From positions 2,086,501-2,150,500 of the forward strand of contig NC_004722.1 in the NCBI RefSeq assembly GCF_000007825.1: 64,000 nt of DNA, read 5' to 3'. The position numbers and the translations under genes were made by a program. The notes below the pieces were generated by a model, which worked only from the letters and a program-made list of their open reading frames with translations, made no database searches and was not told the DNA's origin. Positions 34,512-43,645 of this stretch are shown here, one piece after another. Within the stretch, counting starts at the first letter, position 1. Each line of letters begins with the position of its first letter. Origin of the DNA: Bacillus cereus ATCC 14579. GTDB lineage: Bacteria > Bacillota > Bacilli > Bacillales > Bacillaceae_G.

Positions 34512-35417
34512 ATGGCGAATTTGATAGAAACAGGAGAGTATATGAATATTAGAGGGAAAAAGCTATACGTTGAAACACATGGAAATCCTAAAAATAAGCC
34601 AGTCTTATACTTGCATGGTGGACCAGGAGAGAGTTGTTATGATTTTTCATTTCATCAAGCGGAACGTTTAAAAGGTTCTCTATATGTAATTATGATAGAT
34701 CAAAGAGGTGTTTGTCGCTCAGAAGAAATTACTGAAGACGAAGCTTTTGGATTAAATGATTTGATTGAAGACTGTGAGGAATTAAAAAAAGTATTACAAA
34801 TTGAGAAGTGGTCTATAATTGGACATTCTTTCGGTGGATATGTAGCATTGCTTTATGCGTCGATATATCCAAGTTCAATAGAGAAAATAATATTTGAAGG
34901 ACCAACTTTTGATTTTGCATTAACAAGTAGAGCTTTGTTGCAAAAGACAGGGCATTTATTAAAAAAGTATGGAAAAGAAGAAGTAGCAAAAGAGTGCTTT
35001 GCTTATTCATCTAGCGATGCTAGTTCAGAAGAGTTGTTAGAAGCTTATATAAGATTAAGCGCTGAATTAGAAGAAAAAAGAATGGAGATTTACAATAATA
35101 AGGAAGATAGGACAGATGAGAGTTTATACAGTGATGAAGAGTGGGAAATATTTTCAAATCGCTCCAAAATTCACTTTGATAGATTAAAATTAGAGGGAGC
35201 ATGTCATACATCATTATTATCAAAAATAAAAGATGTACAAAATCTAATGTTATTAATAGTAGGAAAACATGATGTAGTAACGTGTGAAGAACAAATTAAA
35301 ACATTTAATAAAGATGCCCGAAACGGCAAGTATATCGTATTTGAAGAGAGTGGTCATTCACCTCATTATGAGGAAGCAGATAGATTTGCAGAAACAGTCA
35401 TACATTTTTTGAAATGA
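34512..35417 (+). CDS. Alpha/beta hydrolase, proline iminopeptidase-like
   Basis: About 301 residues. LYLHGGPGESCYDF holds the HGGPG oxyanion motif, MIDQRGVCRSE the DQRG strand, IIGHSFGGYVAL the nucleophile elbow (Ser in GHSFGG), VGKHDVVT the acid and SGHSPHYEE the catalytic His. This is the S33/proline iminopeptidase layout. A cap region at residues ~140-220 is Glu-rich. ATG 34512 is preferred over 34500 and 34506 because GGGG sits 5-6 bases upstream. The substrate is not predictable. Confidence 0.8.
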   Translation: MANLIETGEYMNIRGKKLYVETHGNPKNKPVLYLHGGPGESCYDFSFHQAERLKGSLYVIMIDQRGVCRSEEITEDEAFGLNDLIEDCEELKKVLQIEKWSIIGHSFGGYVALLYASIYPSSIEKIIFEGPTFDFALTSRALLQKTGHLLKKYGKEEVAKECFAYSSSDASSEELLEAYIRLSAELEEKRMEIYNNKEDRTDESLYSDEEWEIFSNRSKIHFDRLKLEGACHTSLLSKIKDVQNLMLLIVGKHDVVTCEEQIKTFNKDARNGKYIVFEESGHSPHYEEADRFAETVIHFLK

Positions 35418-35421
35418 AGAA

Positions 35422-35456
35422 AAGGGTGCTTCTATAAATGAGAGGCACCCTTTCTA
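35422..35456. terminator. Bidirectional terminator between convergent genes
   Basis: AAAGGGTGC and GCACCCTTT flank a ~15-base loop; T tracts appear on the plus side and A tracts upstream. Confidence 0.75.
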
Positions 35457-36029
35457 AATTTCTGGATATGTGATTGTGATGTTAGGCCACTTACTTTGCC
35501 AATTCTTTTTTATAACTCTGTTTTTGTACATATGTAATCGTTCTTTTGATTCAAGAAAATGAGCTGTTGGTCTCACTTGTAAAGAAAGGACATCTCCAAT
35601 ACCACATGGGGCTGTTAAGATAGCGTTGTTTAGTTCATCAAGTGTAACTCCTAAAGCCGTTGCTGTTTCAGGGAATTTAGAAATAGCATTAACAGAAGAA
35701 GAATATGGTGGCATATTATTCACTACATGCATACGAGCTTGATTTTTTACAGACCAAGGGATAGTAGCATCCATATTCATTAATTTCGTTTCTAATGATT
35801 GTTCGTATATCTCATCTTGATGTAGACTATCATAATAAATCACATCAACATCAGGCATAGCCGTTTTAGCTTCATAGTCATGTAAAGTATCCCAAATTTT
35901 AGAACGAACAAATCCGGCACAAATCCACCAATCAGGTAGCTCTAGTGATTTTGCCATTTGTAATACATTCATCATCCATTCGTCGTTTTCTATTAAGCGA
36001 ATTATATCTTTCTCTGTTTTGATCTTCAT
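35454..36029 (-). CDS. Nucleotidyltransferase family protein (DUF925-like)
   Basis: 191 residues. WWICAGFVRSKIWDTL is the Gly-containing helix and PDVDVIYYD supplies the DxD pair of a polymerase-beta-type nucleotidyltransferase fold; IPWSVKNQARMHV and APCGIGDVLSLQVRP are characteristic of this family. ATG 36029 is used because AAAGGTGA lies 8 bases upstream; a GTG at 36041 is also in frame. Function unknown. It is 24 bases downstream of amj on the same strand and likely co-transcribed. Confidence 0.75.
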   Translation of the reverse strand: MKIKTEKDIIRLIENDEWMMNVLQMAKSLELPDWWICAGFVRSKIWDTLHDYEAKTAMPDVDVIYYDSLHQDEIYEQSLETKLMNMDATIPWSVKNQARMHVVNNMPPYSSSVNAISKFPETATALGVTLDELNNAILTAPCGIGDVLSLQVRPTAHFLESKERLHMYKNRVIKKNWQSKWPNITITYPEI

Positions 36030-36053
36030 TGATAAATTCACCTTTCTAGTAAA

Positions 36054-36851
36054 TTAATGCATCAGTTCAATAATCCATAAAATCCAGTAAGCACCTGGTA
36101 CAAATAGCAGTTGTGCTAATAATGTGCCGAGAAGTCTAGAAATCATTAGCCAACCATACATTTTACTCATAGATTCAGCACCGCTTTCTGATTGTAGAGC
36201 ACGTTCTGTTAAAAGAGCAATGCGTGGATCGAGTAATACAGTTAATAAAATAGTGGCGAAACCATTTACAAGGCCAGAAGCTGTACTTGCATTTGTTGCA
36301 TAATCTGGATTTAAAAAAGAAGCGTAAAGGGCTGAAAGTACCCCTGCTGTATAAATAGCAGTAGCAAACATGTTAATAAGCATTATACGCTTTGGAATAC
36401 CGCCGATACGCAGTCTATGAATCATTTCTAACTTTGGAAAGCGGACATATTTTTTTGTGTACTTTAATTTTTGAATGTTATTCGTTTTCATCATTCGAAT
36501 GAAAGAACCGTCTGTTTCAAAGTTTTGAATGACATATCCAAATAATTTTGTCAAAGTTGGATAAAGAATGATCGCGATTAATGTACCGATAGAAGCCGAT
36601 AATAGTACGAGTCGTATAATATGCTCTAAATTAATAGAAGAATCTAGTTTTGCTTCATCGACAATACCACCGATTAAAAAGGCTTGTAGTAAGTTTGATG
36701 TTCTTGAAATAAGTAACACCATTCCTACAACAGACAGGGCAACCGCAATCTTCTTTAAACGTACTCCAGCTAATCGAATACTATAAGAGCTTGTTTCAAC
36801 TGCGTGGATTACAATTGTGAAAGCCATTATAAAAATTAACGTAATTGACAT
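36054..36851 (-). CDS. amj: Lipid II flippase Amj (DUF2837)
   Basis: About 265 residues with seven or so membrane segments. The N-terminus (SITLIFIMAFTIVIHAVETSSYSIRL in part: VIHAVETSSYSIRLAGVR) and the motifs IGGIVDEAKLD and LDPRIALLTERAL match the Amj family, which can replace MurJ in B. subtilis by moving lipid II across the membrane for peptidoglycan synthesis. In B. subtilis it is induced by envelope stress through sigma-M. GGTG upstream favours ATG 36851 over GTG 36860. Confidence 0.8.
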   Translation of the reverse strand: MSITLIFIMAFTIVIHAVETSSYSIRLAGVRLKKIAVALSVVGMVLLISRTSNLLQAFLIGGIVDEAKLDSSINLEHIIRLVLLSASIGTLIAIILYPTLTKLFGYVIQNFETDGSFIRMMKTNNIQKLKYTKKYVRFPKLEMIHRLRIGGIPKRIMLINMFATAIYTAGVLSALYASFLNPDYATNASTASGLVNGFATILLTVLLDPRIALLTERALQSESGAESMSKMYGWLMISRLLGTLLAQLLFVPGAYWILWIIELMH

Positions 36852-37041
36852 TTGTTTCACCAGTTTCTATTAAAATAATTGTAACTTTTTTACTTTATCA
36901 TATCTATCGTATTTTGTAACTGAAAGTATGTGACATATGGAAATTGATTTTTCGAAAAAATAGATAATGATAGTATAATAGGGAGAAGTGGAAGAGATGT
37001 TAGCAGTTATTTATACAGCAAATTAAGTGGAGGAATGAAAC

Positions 37042-37764
37042 ATGTATAAAACATTTCTATTTGATTTAGATGGAACTTTAACGGATCCGAAAGAAGGAAT
37101 TGTAAATTCGGTTTTGTATGCGTTAAAAAAAGTAGGAATTGAAGAAGTACATATAAGTGAGTTAGATTCATTTATAGGTCCTCCTATTCAGCAATCATTC
37201 GTAGAGAGATATAATATGAGTGAAGGAGAGGTTGAACGTGCAGTTTTTTACTTCCGTGAGTATTTAAAGCAGCGTGGATTGTTTGAAAAGAATGTATACG
37301 AGGGGATTCTGAAGCTCTTGCAACAATTAAAAAGTTCAGGGAATCGCATATTTGTAGCAACTTCAAAGCCCACTGTATTTGCGAAACAAGTTATAGAGCA
37401 TTTTCAATTAACGAATTATTTCGAAGACATCATTGGAAGTAATTTAGATGGTACGAGAATAAAAAAAGAAGAAATAATTGCTCATATTTTACAAAAAAAT
37501 GAAGAACTAAATAAAGAAGAAATGATAATGATTGGTGATAGAAAGCACGATATAATAGGTGCAAATCAGAATGGAATTGCTTCAATTGGTGTTTTATATG
37601 GCTATGGCTGTGAAAAAGAACTGACTGAAGTTAGTGCGACCTACATAGTGAAAGATGTTGAAGAAGCTGTATCATTTTTGTGTAGAGAAAAATTTAATAC
37701 AGCAGTAAATATAGATTCTAGCAATCCCTTTATAACGTATGACGATGAATTCGTTTCTGTTTAA
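37042..37764 (+). CDS. HAD-family phosphatase, phosphoglycolate phosphatase-like
   Basis: 240 residues. FLFDLDGTLTD carries the nucleophile and acid Asp (motif I), VATSKPT motif II and MIGDRKHDIIGA motif IV; a helical cap (residues ~15-85) marks subfamily I. The C-terminal ~20 residues (SSNPFITYDDEFVSV) extend beyond the core. GGAGGAATGAAAC precedes the ATG. Likely acts on a small sugar phosphate or phosphoglycolate; the substrate is unproven. Confidence 0.8.
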   Translation: MYKTFLFDLDGTLTDPKEGIVNSVLYALKKVGIEEVHISELDSFIGPPIQQSFVERYNMSEGEVERAVFYFREYLKQRGLFEKNVYEGILKLLQQLKSSGNRIFVATSKPTVFAKQVIEHFQLTNYFEDIIGSNLDGTRIKKEEIIAHILQKNEELNKEEMIMIGDRKHDIIGANQNGIASIGVLYGYGCEKELTEVSATYIVKDVEEAVSFLCREKFNTAVNIDSSNPFITYDDEFVSV

Positions 37765-37914
37765 AGGGATTTTTCATATGTAATCGCAATAATTATAATT
37801 AGACATTTTTAGCATAAAAATTTGTATGAATAAGAGGAGGGATGTCAGAATTAAAAGGTTAGTAGAAATTTATCAATAAAATTTAGAATATTCTGTTTAA
37901 TGGAGGGGTAAACA

Positions 37915-39354
37915 TTGGAGTTAGTTATTATATTATTAGCACTAAGTTTACTTATGTTCGTAGCATACAGAGGTTTTTCTGTTATTTTATTCGCACCGAT
38001 ATTTGCATTATTTGCAGTATTTTTGACAGAACCTAGTTATGTATTACCTTTCTTTTCTAATATCTTTATGGAGAAAATGGTTGGATTTATAAAATTATAT
38101 TTTCCTGTGTTTTTATTAGGAGCAATATTTGGAAAAGTAGTGGAAATGTCAGGAATTGCAGATTCTATCGCAAAAACAATTATTGAGTTAGTTGGTGAAA
38201 AACGTACTATATTAGCGATTGTATTAATGGGGGCTATTTTAACGTATAGTGGTGTTAGTGTGTATGTAGTAGTGTTTGCTGTTTATCCGTTCGCAGCTAA
38301 GTTGTTTCGACAAGCTAATATTCCAAAGCGTTTAATCCCTGGAACGATTGTTCTTGGAGCAGTAACGTTTACAATGGATGCGTTACCTGGATCACCACAA
38401 ATTCAAAATGTAATACCTACAACATTTTTTAAAACGGATATTTATGCTGCACCGATACTTGGGATTGTAGGAGCAATTTTTGTTCTTACAGTAGGTTTAC
38501 TATATTTAGAGAGTAGACGTAAGAAGGCAAAAGCGGAAGGTGAAGGATACTTTGGTTTTAATGATGGAAATACTGAAATGGCAGCATCTTTGCAAGTAGA
38601 ACAAAAAAATATGCCATTAACTAATAACATTGAAATCACAAGAGCACAACAACTTATTACATTTATACCACTTATTTTAGTAGGTGTAATGAATAAAGTG
38701 TTTACTATTATGATACCGAAGTGGTATCCAAGCGGTTTTGATTTTTCTGCAATTGGTATGAAAGCATTTGGAAAAGTAGAATTAAGTGCAGTAGTAGGAA
38801 TTTGGTCTGTAGAATTGGCACTTATTATAGGGATCTTAACAACGTTATTATTATATTGGAAGCGAGTAGTAACAGGTTTCCAAGCTGGATTGAATACAAG
38901 TATTGGTGGAGCGCTACTTGCAACGATGAATACAGGAGCTGAGTTTGGATTCGGTGGTGTCATTGCAGCACTTCCAGGTTTCGCAATTATGAGAGATGGC
39001 ATCTCTGCTACTTTCACAAATCCGTTAGTGAATGGTGCAGTAACGACGAATATTTTAGCTGGAATTACAGGCTCGGCATCAGGAGGAATGGGAATAGTAT
39101 TAAGTGCAATGGGAGATAAATTTATTGCAGCGGCCAATCAATTTGATATTCCATTAGAAGTTATGCACCGTATCGTATCAATGGCATCAGGAGGAATGGA
39201 TACACTACCACATAACGGGGCTATTATTACTATTCTTACAGTAACAGGATTAACACATAAACAGTCATATAAAGATATATTTGCTATTACAATTTTGAAA
39301 ACGGTTGCTGTATTTTTAGTTATCGCATTCTATACTTTAACAGGACTCTATTAA
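37915..39354 (+). CDS. GntP-family permease
   Basis: 479 residues, 12 or so membrane segments (LVIILLALSLLMFVAYRGF, VGFIKLYFPVFLLGAIFGK). GAILTYSGVSVYVVVFAVYPF and FTMDALPGSPQIQNVIPTTF resemble the conserved re-entrant segments of GntP transporters, which import gluconate and related acids with protons. TTG start at 37915 with GGAGGGGTAAAC upstream. It is 70 bases before a group III alcohol dehydrogenase, suggesting import then oxidation or reduction of a hydroxy-acid. Confidence 0.8.
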   Translation: MELVIILLALSLLMFVAYRGFSVILFAPIFALFAVFLTEPSYVLPFFSNIFMEKMVGFIKLYFPVFLLGAIFGKVVEMSGIADSIAKTIIELVGEKRTILAIVLMGAILTYSGVSVYVVVFAVYPFAAKLFRQANIPKRLIPGTIVLGAVTFTMDALPGSPQIQNVIPTTFFKTDIYAAPILGIVGAIFVLTVGLLYLESRRKKAKAEGEGYFGFNDGNTEMAASLQVEQKNMPLTNNIEITRAQQLITFIPLILVGVMNKVFTIMIPKWYPSGFDFSAIGMKAFGKVELSAVVGIWSVELALIIGILTTLLLYWKRVVTGFQAGLNTSIGGALLATMNTGAEFGFGGVIAALPGFAIMRDGISATFTNPLVNGAVTTNILAGITGSASGGMGIVLSAMGDKFIAAANQFDIPLEVMHRIVSMASGGMDTLPHNGAIITILTVTGLTHKQSYKDIFAITILKTVAVFLVIAFYTLTGLY

Positions 39355-39433
39355 AAAATTTGAATCGTAAAGATTCATCAAATCGATAATTTATGTTATA
39401 AAATATTAATTAGGATAAGAAGGGGTGGGGGAC

Positions 39434-40636
39434 TTGCAAGAGGTTTCTGAGTTTCGTATGCCAAAGTCGGTATTATATGGAAGGAATTCGCTTGAAAAAC
39501 TGGGAGAACAATCAAAAAAGTTAGGGAAAAGAGCTTTTATAGTTACTGATACAATTATGGAGAAATTAGGATATGTTGAAAAGTGTATGCAACAACTAAA
39601 TAAGAAAGGTATTACTGTTAGTACATATAATAAAGTGGATGCTGAGCCTACAAATATACACGTATTAGAAGCGTTATCTCTTTGTAAAGAGGAAAAGTGC
39701 GATTTTATTATCGGTATTGGTGGTGGAAGTTGTATTGATGCTGCGAAAGCGGTAGCGGTTTTATATACAAATGGTGGAGAAGTTGAGGATTATGTCCAAA
39801 AGGATATTAAAATAGAAAACAAGCCACTACCACTTATTGCAATTCCAACAACTTCTGGTACTGGATCGGAAGTTACAAGTGTAGCAGTAATTACGAATAA
39901 AAAAACAGATGTAAAAATGATGATGAAGCATCCTAGTTTTATACCGAAAGTAGCAATTATAGATCCAGTTTTGACAAGTTCGTTACCCCCACAAATTACG
40001 GCAGCAACAGGAATAGATGCGTTATGTCATGCGATTGAAGCTTATATTTCTAAATTTTCACAACCACTTACAGATGTACTTGCTCTTTCAGCTATTGAAA
40101 GTATTATGAAATATTTACGTATAGCATATGAAGATGGACGTAATATGGAGGCAAGAGAAGCGATGATGATTGCTTCTTTACAAGCTGGAATTGCATTTTC
40201 TAATGCATCAGTTACATTAGTTCATGGAATGTCAAGGCCAGTGGGAGCATTATTTCATGTACCGCATGGAATATCAAATGCCATACTATTACCTACAGTG
40301 TTAGAGTTTACAAAAACAAGTGCAATGAAAAGGTTAGCAAAAATTGGACGTAGTTTAAATAAGGATTTGTATTCGAATTCTGATGAGGAAGTAGCAGACT
40401 ACACACTTGGTGAAATAAAAAAACTTTGCTTTGATCTTCGTATTCCAAATTTAAAAGAATACGGAATCGATGAAATTGAATTTGAAAATGCTATTTCTAA
40501 AATGGCATCAGATGCAATTGAAAGTGGTAGCCCAGCTAATAACCCACGTGTTCCATCATATGATGAAATCAAAGAGCTGTATCGAGAGTGTTTTAATTAT
40601 AAGTATAAAGAATTTATAAAAACATCAGATTGTTAA
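39434..40636 (+). CDS. Iron-containing alcohol dehydrogenase (group III)
   Basis: About 400 residues. IGIGGGSCIDAAKAVAVL is the NAD-binding GGGS motif, PTTSGTGSEVTSVAVI is a conserved loop and ALCHAIEAYIS plus LVHGMSRPVGALFHVPHG give the metal ligands (Asp/His). AGGGGTGGGGGAC precedes the TTG at 39434; GTG 39425 overlaps this site and is less likely. Together with the GntP permease it may handle a short hydroxy-acid such as hydroxybutyrate or lactaldehyde; this is inference from neighbours only. Confidence 0.8.
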   Translation: MQEVSEFRMPKSVLYGRNSLEKLGEQSKKLGKRAFIVTDTIMEKLGYVEKCMQQLNKKGITVSTYNKVDAEPTNIHVLEALSLCKEEKCDFIIGIGGGSCIDAAKAVAVLYTNGGEVEDYVQKDIKIENKPLPLIAIPTTSGTGSEVTSVAVITNKKTDVKMMMKHPSFIPKVAIIDPVLTSSLPPQITAATGIDALCHAIEAYISKFSQPLTDVLALSAIESIMKYLRIAYEDGRNMEAREAMMIASLQAGIAFSNASVTLVHGMSRPVGALFHVPHGISNAILLPTVLEFTKTSAMKRLAKIGRSLNKDLYSNSDEEVADYTLGEIKKLCFDLRIPNLKEYGIDEIEFENAISKMASDAIESGSPANNPRVPSYDEIKELYRECFNYKYKEFIKTSDC

Positions 40637-40710
40637 TTTCAGAATATTCTATAAAAATTTCCTTGGAAATGAAAGTAGAATTATTCTTTATTATTTCCAT
40701 ATTTCCGTTA

Positions 40711-40753
40711 AAACAAGACTTTATATTCCAAACTTAAAGTCTTGTTTTATTAT
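40711..40753 (+). terminator. Terminator of the GntP-dehydrogenase unit
   Basis: AAAACAAGACTTT and AAAGTCTTGTTTT form a perfect stem; T residues follow. Confidence 0.9.
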
Positions 40754-40816
40754 GTATAATATACACAATAAAACGTTGTTATTAGTTTTATAAAAATAGT
40801 TTAGGTAGGTGTTTAT

Positions 40817-41509
40817 ATGAAAACGATAGGTCTTATAGGTGGCATGAGTTGGGAATCAACTTCTGAATATTATCGAATTATTAATGAAGAAATAAAAGAG
40901 AGATTAGGAGGGCTACATTCAGCAAAATGTTTGATTAATAGTGTGGATTTTGAAGAGATTGAACGATGTCAGTCTAGCGGAGATTGGGATGGTGCTGGAG
41001 AAATTCTAGGGAATGTGGCATATTCATTACAAAAGGGAGGAGCAGACTTTATAATCATTTGTACAAATACAATGCATAAGGTAGTTGAAAAAATAAAGGA
41101 AAAAATTGATATTCCATTCTTACATATTGCTGATGCAACTGCAAAAGAAATTAAAAGAAAAGACATTCAAAAGGTTGGTCTGCTTGGAACTAAATATACA
41201 ATGGAGCAAGATTTCTATAAGTCACGTATTGAAGAGCATGATATAAAAGTAATAGTACCATCAGGAACAAATAGAGAAAAAGTAAACGAAGTAATATATA
41301 CAGAATTATGTTTAGGAAAAATAGTAGTTCAATCTAGAGAGTATTATAAAAGGGTTATAGAAGAATTAGTACAAGAAGGAGCACAAGGAATTATATTAGG
41401 TTGTACGGAAATAGGTTTATTAATAAAGCAAGAAAACGTATCAGTCCCGATATTTGATACGACCCATATACATGCAATTGAAGCAGTCAAGGTAGCTTTA
41501 GATAAATAG
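40817..41509 (+). CDS. Aspartate/glutamate racemase family protein
   Basis: 230 residues. IGLIGGMSWESTSEYYRIIN is the family N-terminus; IICTNTMHK and LGCTEIGLLI hold the two catalytic cysteines in symmetric positions, as in PLP-independent Asp/Glu racemases (RacX/YgeA type). GIIVPSG-like and HIHAIEAV segments complete the two-domain fold. D-amino acids for the wall or spore are plausible products. GGTAGGTG precedes the ATG. Confidence 0.85.
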   Translation: MKTIGLIGGMSWESTSEYYRIINEEIKERLGGLHSAKCLINSVDFEEIERCQSSGDWDGAGEILGNVAYSLQKGGADFIIICTNTMHKVVEKIKEKIDIPFLHIADATAKEIKRKDIQKVGLLGTKYTMEQDFYKSRIEEHDIKVIVPSGTNREKVNEVIYTELCLGKIVVQSREYYKRVIEELVQEGAQGIILGCTEIGLLIKQENVSVPIFDTTHIHAIEAVKVALDK

Positions 41510-41604
41510 ATTATAATTATATTATGTAAACTTAATTCGTATATCTGGAAAACATTCAGAAAATACTTTATAATGTAAGTGGTTACATTTGAGGGGGAAT
41601 GCGT

Positions 41605-42078
41605 ATGTTTTCAGTTCAACCAATCGCATTTGTACATAATGAAAGAAAGGAAATAAAAGATGATGAGTGGGGAGAAGTAAGATCCCGTATAACTTTAACT
41701 GAAATGTATGCAGAAAAAAGTATACAAGGGATTGAAGATTTTTCTCATATTGAAGTTGTTTTTTATTTTCATAAAGTAACTGACGAGCAAATTCAGTATT
41801 TTGCTAGACATCCTAGAAATAATAAGGATTATCCTGAAGTAGGTATTTTTGCACAGCGCGGGAAAAATCGTCCGAATCGCATAGGTGTAACAATTGTAAA
41901 GGTGATCAAAAGAGAAGGTAAATCAATTATTGTTGAGGGATTAGATGCTATTGATGGCACTCCTATATTGGATATAAAACCAATAATGAAAGAGTTTATG
42001 CCGACAGAAGAAATACACCAGCCTAAATGGGCAACGGATATAATGAGACAGTATTGGAAGGGGAATGTAGTAAAATGA
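41605..42078 (+). CDS. tRNA t6A37 methyltransferase TrmO-like
   Basis: 157 residues of the TsaA/YaeB beta-barrel family: VQPIAFVHNERKEI, IEDFSHIEVVFYFHK, RHPRNNKDYPEVGIFAQR and RPNRIGVTIVKV, which include the SAM-binding residues. In E. coli TrmO converts t6A37 to m6t6A37 in tRNA(Thr). GAGGGGG favours ATG 41605 over 41599. Its stop overlaps the start of the GNAT gene (ATGA). Target in Bacillus is not established. Confidence 0.8.
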   Translation: MFSVQPIAFVHNERKEIKDDEWGEVRSRITLTEMYAEKSIQGIEDFSHIEVVFYFHKVTDEQIQYFARHPRNNKDYPEVGIFAQRGKNRPNRIGVTIVKVIKREGKSIIVEGLDAIDGTPILDIKPIMKEFMPTEEIHQPKWATDIMRQYWKGNVVK

Positions 42079-42515
42079 GAATATATGAAGCAACAATTGC
42101 AGATTTAGATGGACTGGCATCAGTTTTTAATAACTATCGCATGTTTTATAGACAAGATTCTGATTTAGAAGGGGCAAAAGTATTTTTACGAAATCGAATT
42201 GAGAGAAAAGAGTCTGTTATTTTCGTAGCAGTTGAAGACGACGAATATATTGGATTCACGCAACTATATCCATCATTTTCTTCCAATTCAATGAAAGAAT
42301 TATGGATTTTAAATGATTTATTTGTACAAGCGGCGAAGCGTGGAGCCGGAACAGGTAAAAAATTATTAGAAGCTGCTAAAGAATACGCATTAGAAAATGG
42401 AGCAAAAGGTGTAAAATTGCAAACAGAGATTGATAATTTATCAGCACAACGATTATACGCTGAAAATGGCTATTTGAGAGATAATCGTTATTTCCATTAC
42501 GAATTAACGTTTTAA
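42075..42515 (+). CDS. GNAT-family N-acetyltransferase
   Basis: 146 residues. AVEDDEYIGFTQLYPSFSS and ELWILNDLFVQAAKRGAGTG carry the acetyl-CoA-binding loop (AKRGAGTGKKLL), then ENGAKGVKLQTEIDNLSAQRLY and ENGYLRDNRYFHYEL. The start overlaps the trmO-like stop, so the genes are coupled. Substrate unknown. Confidence 0.85.
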   Translation: MRIYEATIADLDGLASVFNNYRMFYRQDSDLEGAKVFLRNRIERKESVIFVAVEDDEYIGFTQLYPSFSSNSMKELWILNDLFVQAAKRGAGTGKKLLEAAKEYALENGAKGVKLQTEIDNLSAQRLYAENGYLRDNRYFHYELTF

Positions 42516-42548
42516 AAAATTAAGTTGAAAGAGGCATTTTCAAGAAAA

Positions 42549-42582
42549 AGAATTTCTTTGTAATGAGAAATTCTTTTTTATT
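42549..42582 (+). terminator. Terminator of the trmO-GNAT unit
   Basis: AAGAATTTCT and AGAAATTCTT flank a short loop, followed by TTTTA. Confidence 0.8.
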
Positions 42583-42624
42583 TTTGCCTAAATTAAAAAA
42601 TATGACAAAAATAAAACGATATTT

Positions 42625-42658
42625 ATTTATTGTTAAACAATAAATGTTGTGATAAAAT
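42625..42658 (+). promoter_or_regulatory. Promoter with embedded operator for the DUF2975/XRE module
   Basis: A 21-base perfect dyad with arms ATTTATTGTT and AACAATAAAT around one A (42625-42645). TTGTTA (42630-42635) within it is the -35, and TAAAAT (42653-42658) lies 17 bases on. The XRE protein encoded downstream is the natural candidate to bind here. Confidence 0.75.
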
Positions 42659-42690
42659 TATGTTGCCATTAAATAAGTGAGGTATTGTAA

Positions 42691-43176
42691 ATGAATCTTA
42701 AACGAAGTTCAACAATGTTCTTAAAAGTAATTATTTTTCTTGCTGGAATTTCAGTGCTTGCTTTATGCATATTTTTAGTGCCGGAAATGGCGGATTTCAC
42801 AGCGAATTTGTATCCTAACATTGCTCCGATAAAATATCTTGTTTTCATTGTAATGTATGGAGCAGCTGTGCCTTTTTACGTTGCTCTTTATCAGGCTTTC
42901 AATCTTTTACAGTACATTGATGAGAACACAGCGTTCTCGGAATTATCAGTAAAGGCGTTAAAGAATATAAAGCGCTGTGCAATTACAATCAGTGGTGTGT
43001 ATGTATTAAGTTTGCCACTTTTTCATTTTATAGCGAAAAAAATGGATCCTCCTATTGGGTTAGTGGGACTCATTATCGCTGTTGCTTCGCTCGTTATCGC
43101 GGTTTTTGCTGCTATCCTCCAACGACTTCTACAAGAGGCAATTCACATAAAATCAGAAAATGATTTGACGGTTTGA
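42691..43176 (+). CDS. DUF2975 membrane protein
   Basis: 161 residues with four membrane helices (FLKVIIFLAGISVLALCIFLV, YLVFIVMYGAAVPFYVALY, AITISGVYVLSLPLFHFIA, GLVGLIIAVASLVIAVFAAI) and the FNLLQYIDENTAFSELSVKAL loop. DUF2975 proteins are often paired with a YozG-like regulator, as here; function unknown. GTGAGGTATTGTAA precedes the ATG. Confidence 0.85.
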   Translation: MNLKRSSTMFLKVIIFLAGISVLALCIFLVPEMADFTANLYPNIAPIKYLVFIVMYGAAVPFYVALYQAFNLLQYIDENTAFSELSVKALKNIKRCAITISGVYVLSLPLFHFIAKKMDPPIGLVGLIIAVASLVIAVFAAILQRLLQEAIHIKSENDLTV

Positions 43177-43186
43177 GGTGGCGGAT

Positions 43187-43405
43187 ATGACAATCATTAT
43201 TAATATTGACGTCATGTTAGCAAAACGAAAAATGAGTGTAACGGAGCTTTCAGAGAAGGTTGGAATTACGATGGCGAATCTTTCTATTTTGAAAAATGCG
43301 AAAGCAAAAGCGGTTCGTTTTTCAACATTAGAAGCGATATGTAAAGCTTTGGAGTGTCAGCCAGGGGATATTTTGGAGTATAAAAACGATGAGAATACTC
43401 AATAA
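43187..43405 (+). CDS. YozG-like XRE-family regulator
   Basis: 72 residues with a minimal helix-turn-helix: VMLAKRKMSVTELSEKVGIT, MANLSILKNAKAKAVRFSTL, EAICKALECQPGDILEY. GAGGTGGCGGAT supports ATG 43187. It follows the DUF2975 gene within 10 bases, the usual order for this pair. The dyad covering the -35 upstream of the pair is its likely target, giving autorepression. Confidence 0.85.
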   Translation: MTIIINIDVMLAKRKMSVTELSEKVGITMANLSILKNAKAKAVRFSTLEAICKALECQPGDILEYKNDENTQ

Positions 43406-43439
43406 AAACAGATAACAAATGTAAATAATAGAAGTCAAT

Positions 43440-43476
43440 AAAGAAGGGATAGCCACTAAGCTATTCCTTCTTTACG
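43440..43476 (+). terminator. Terminator of the DUF2975/XRE module
   Basis: AAAGAAGGGATAGC and GCTATTCCTTCTTT flank CACTAA. The ~170 bases from here to 43645 hold nothing recognised. Confidence 0.85.
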
Positions 43477-43645
43477 TTAATTGCTGTTACTAATAAAAAA
43501 TATAATTTGAATTGCAATGTTTGCGTATCAAAAGGGAACTTGCTACCTTTTGAGGTGATCCGTTTTGTGGAATACAATTATTTGCCAAAAGGCTATTTTA
43601 ACTATGTTTTAAATTATTTCGGGTGAATCAAAATTTTCATTTGTA

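Noticed and set aside
36998..37027. 9-codon ORF (MLAVIYTAN) before the HAD gene at 37042
   Set aside because: A ribosome-like GGAAGAG is present, but the peptide has no regulatory codon bias or other signal.
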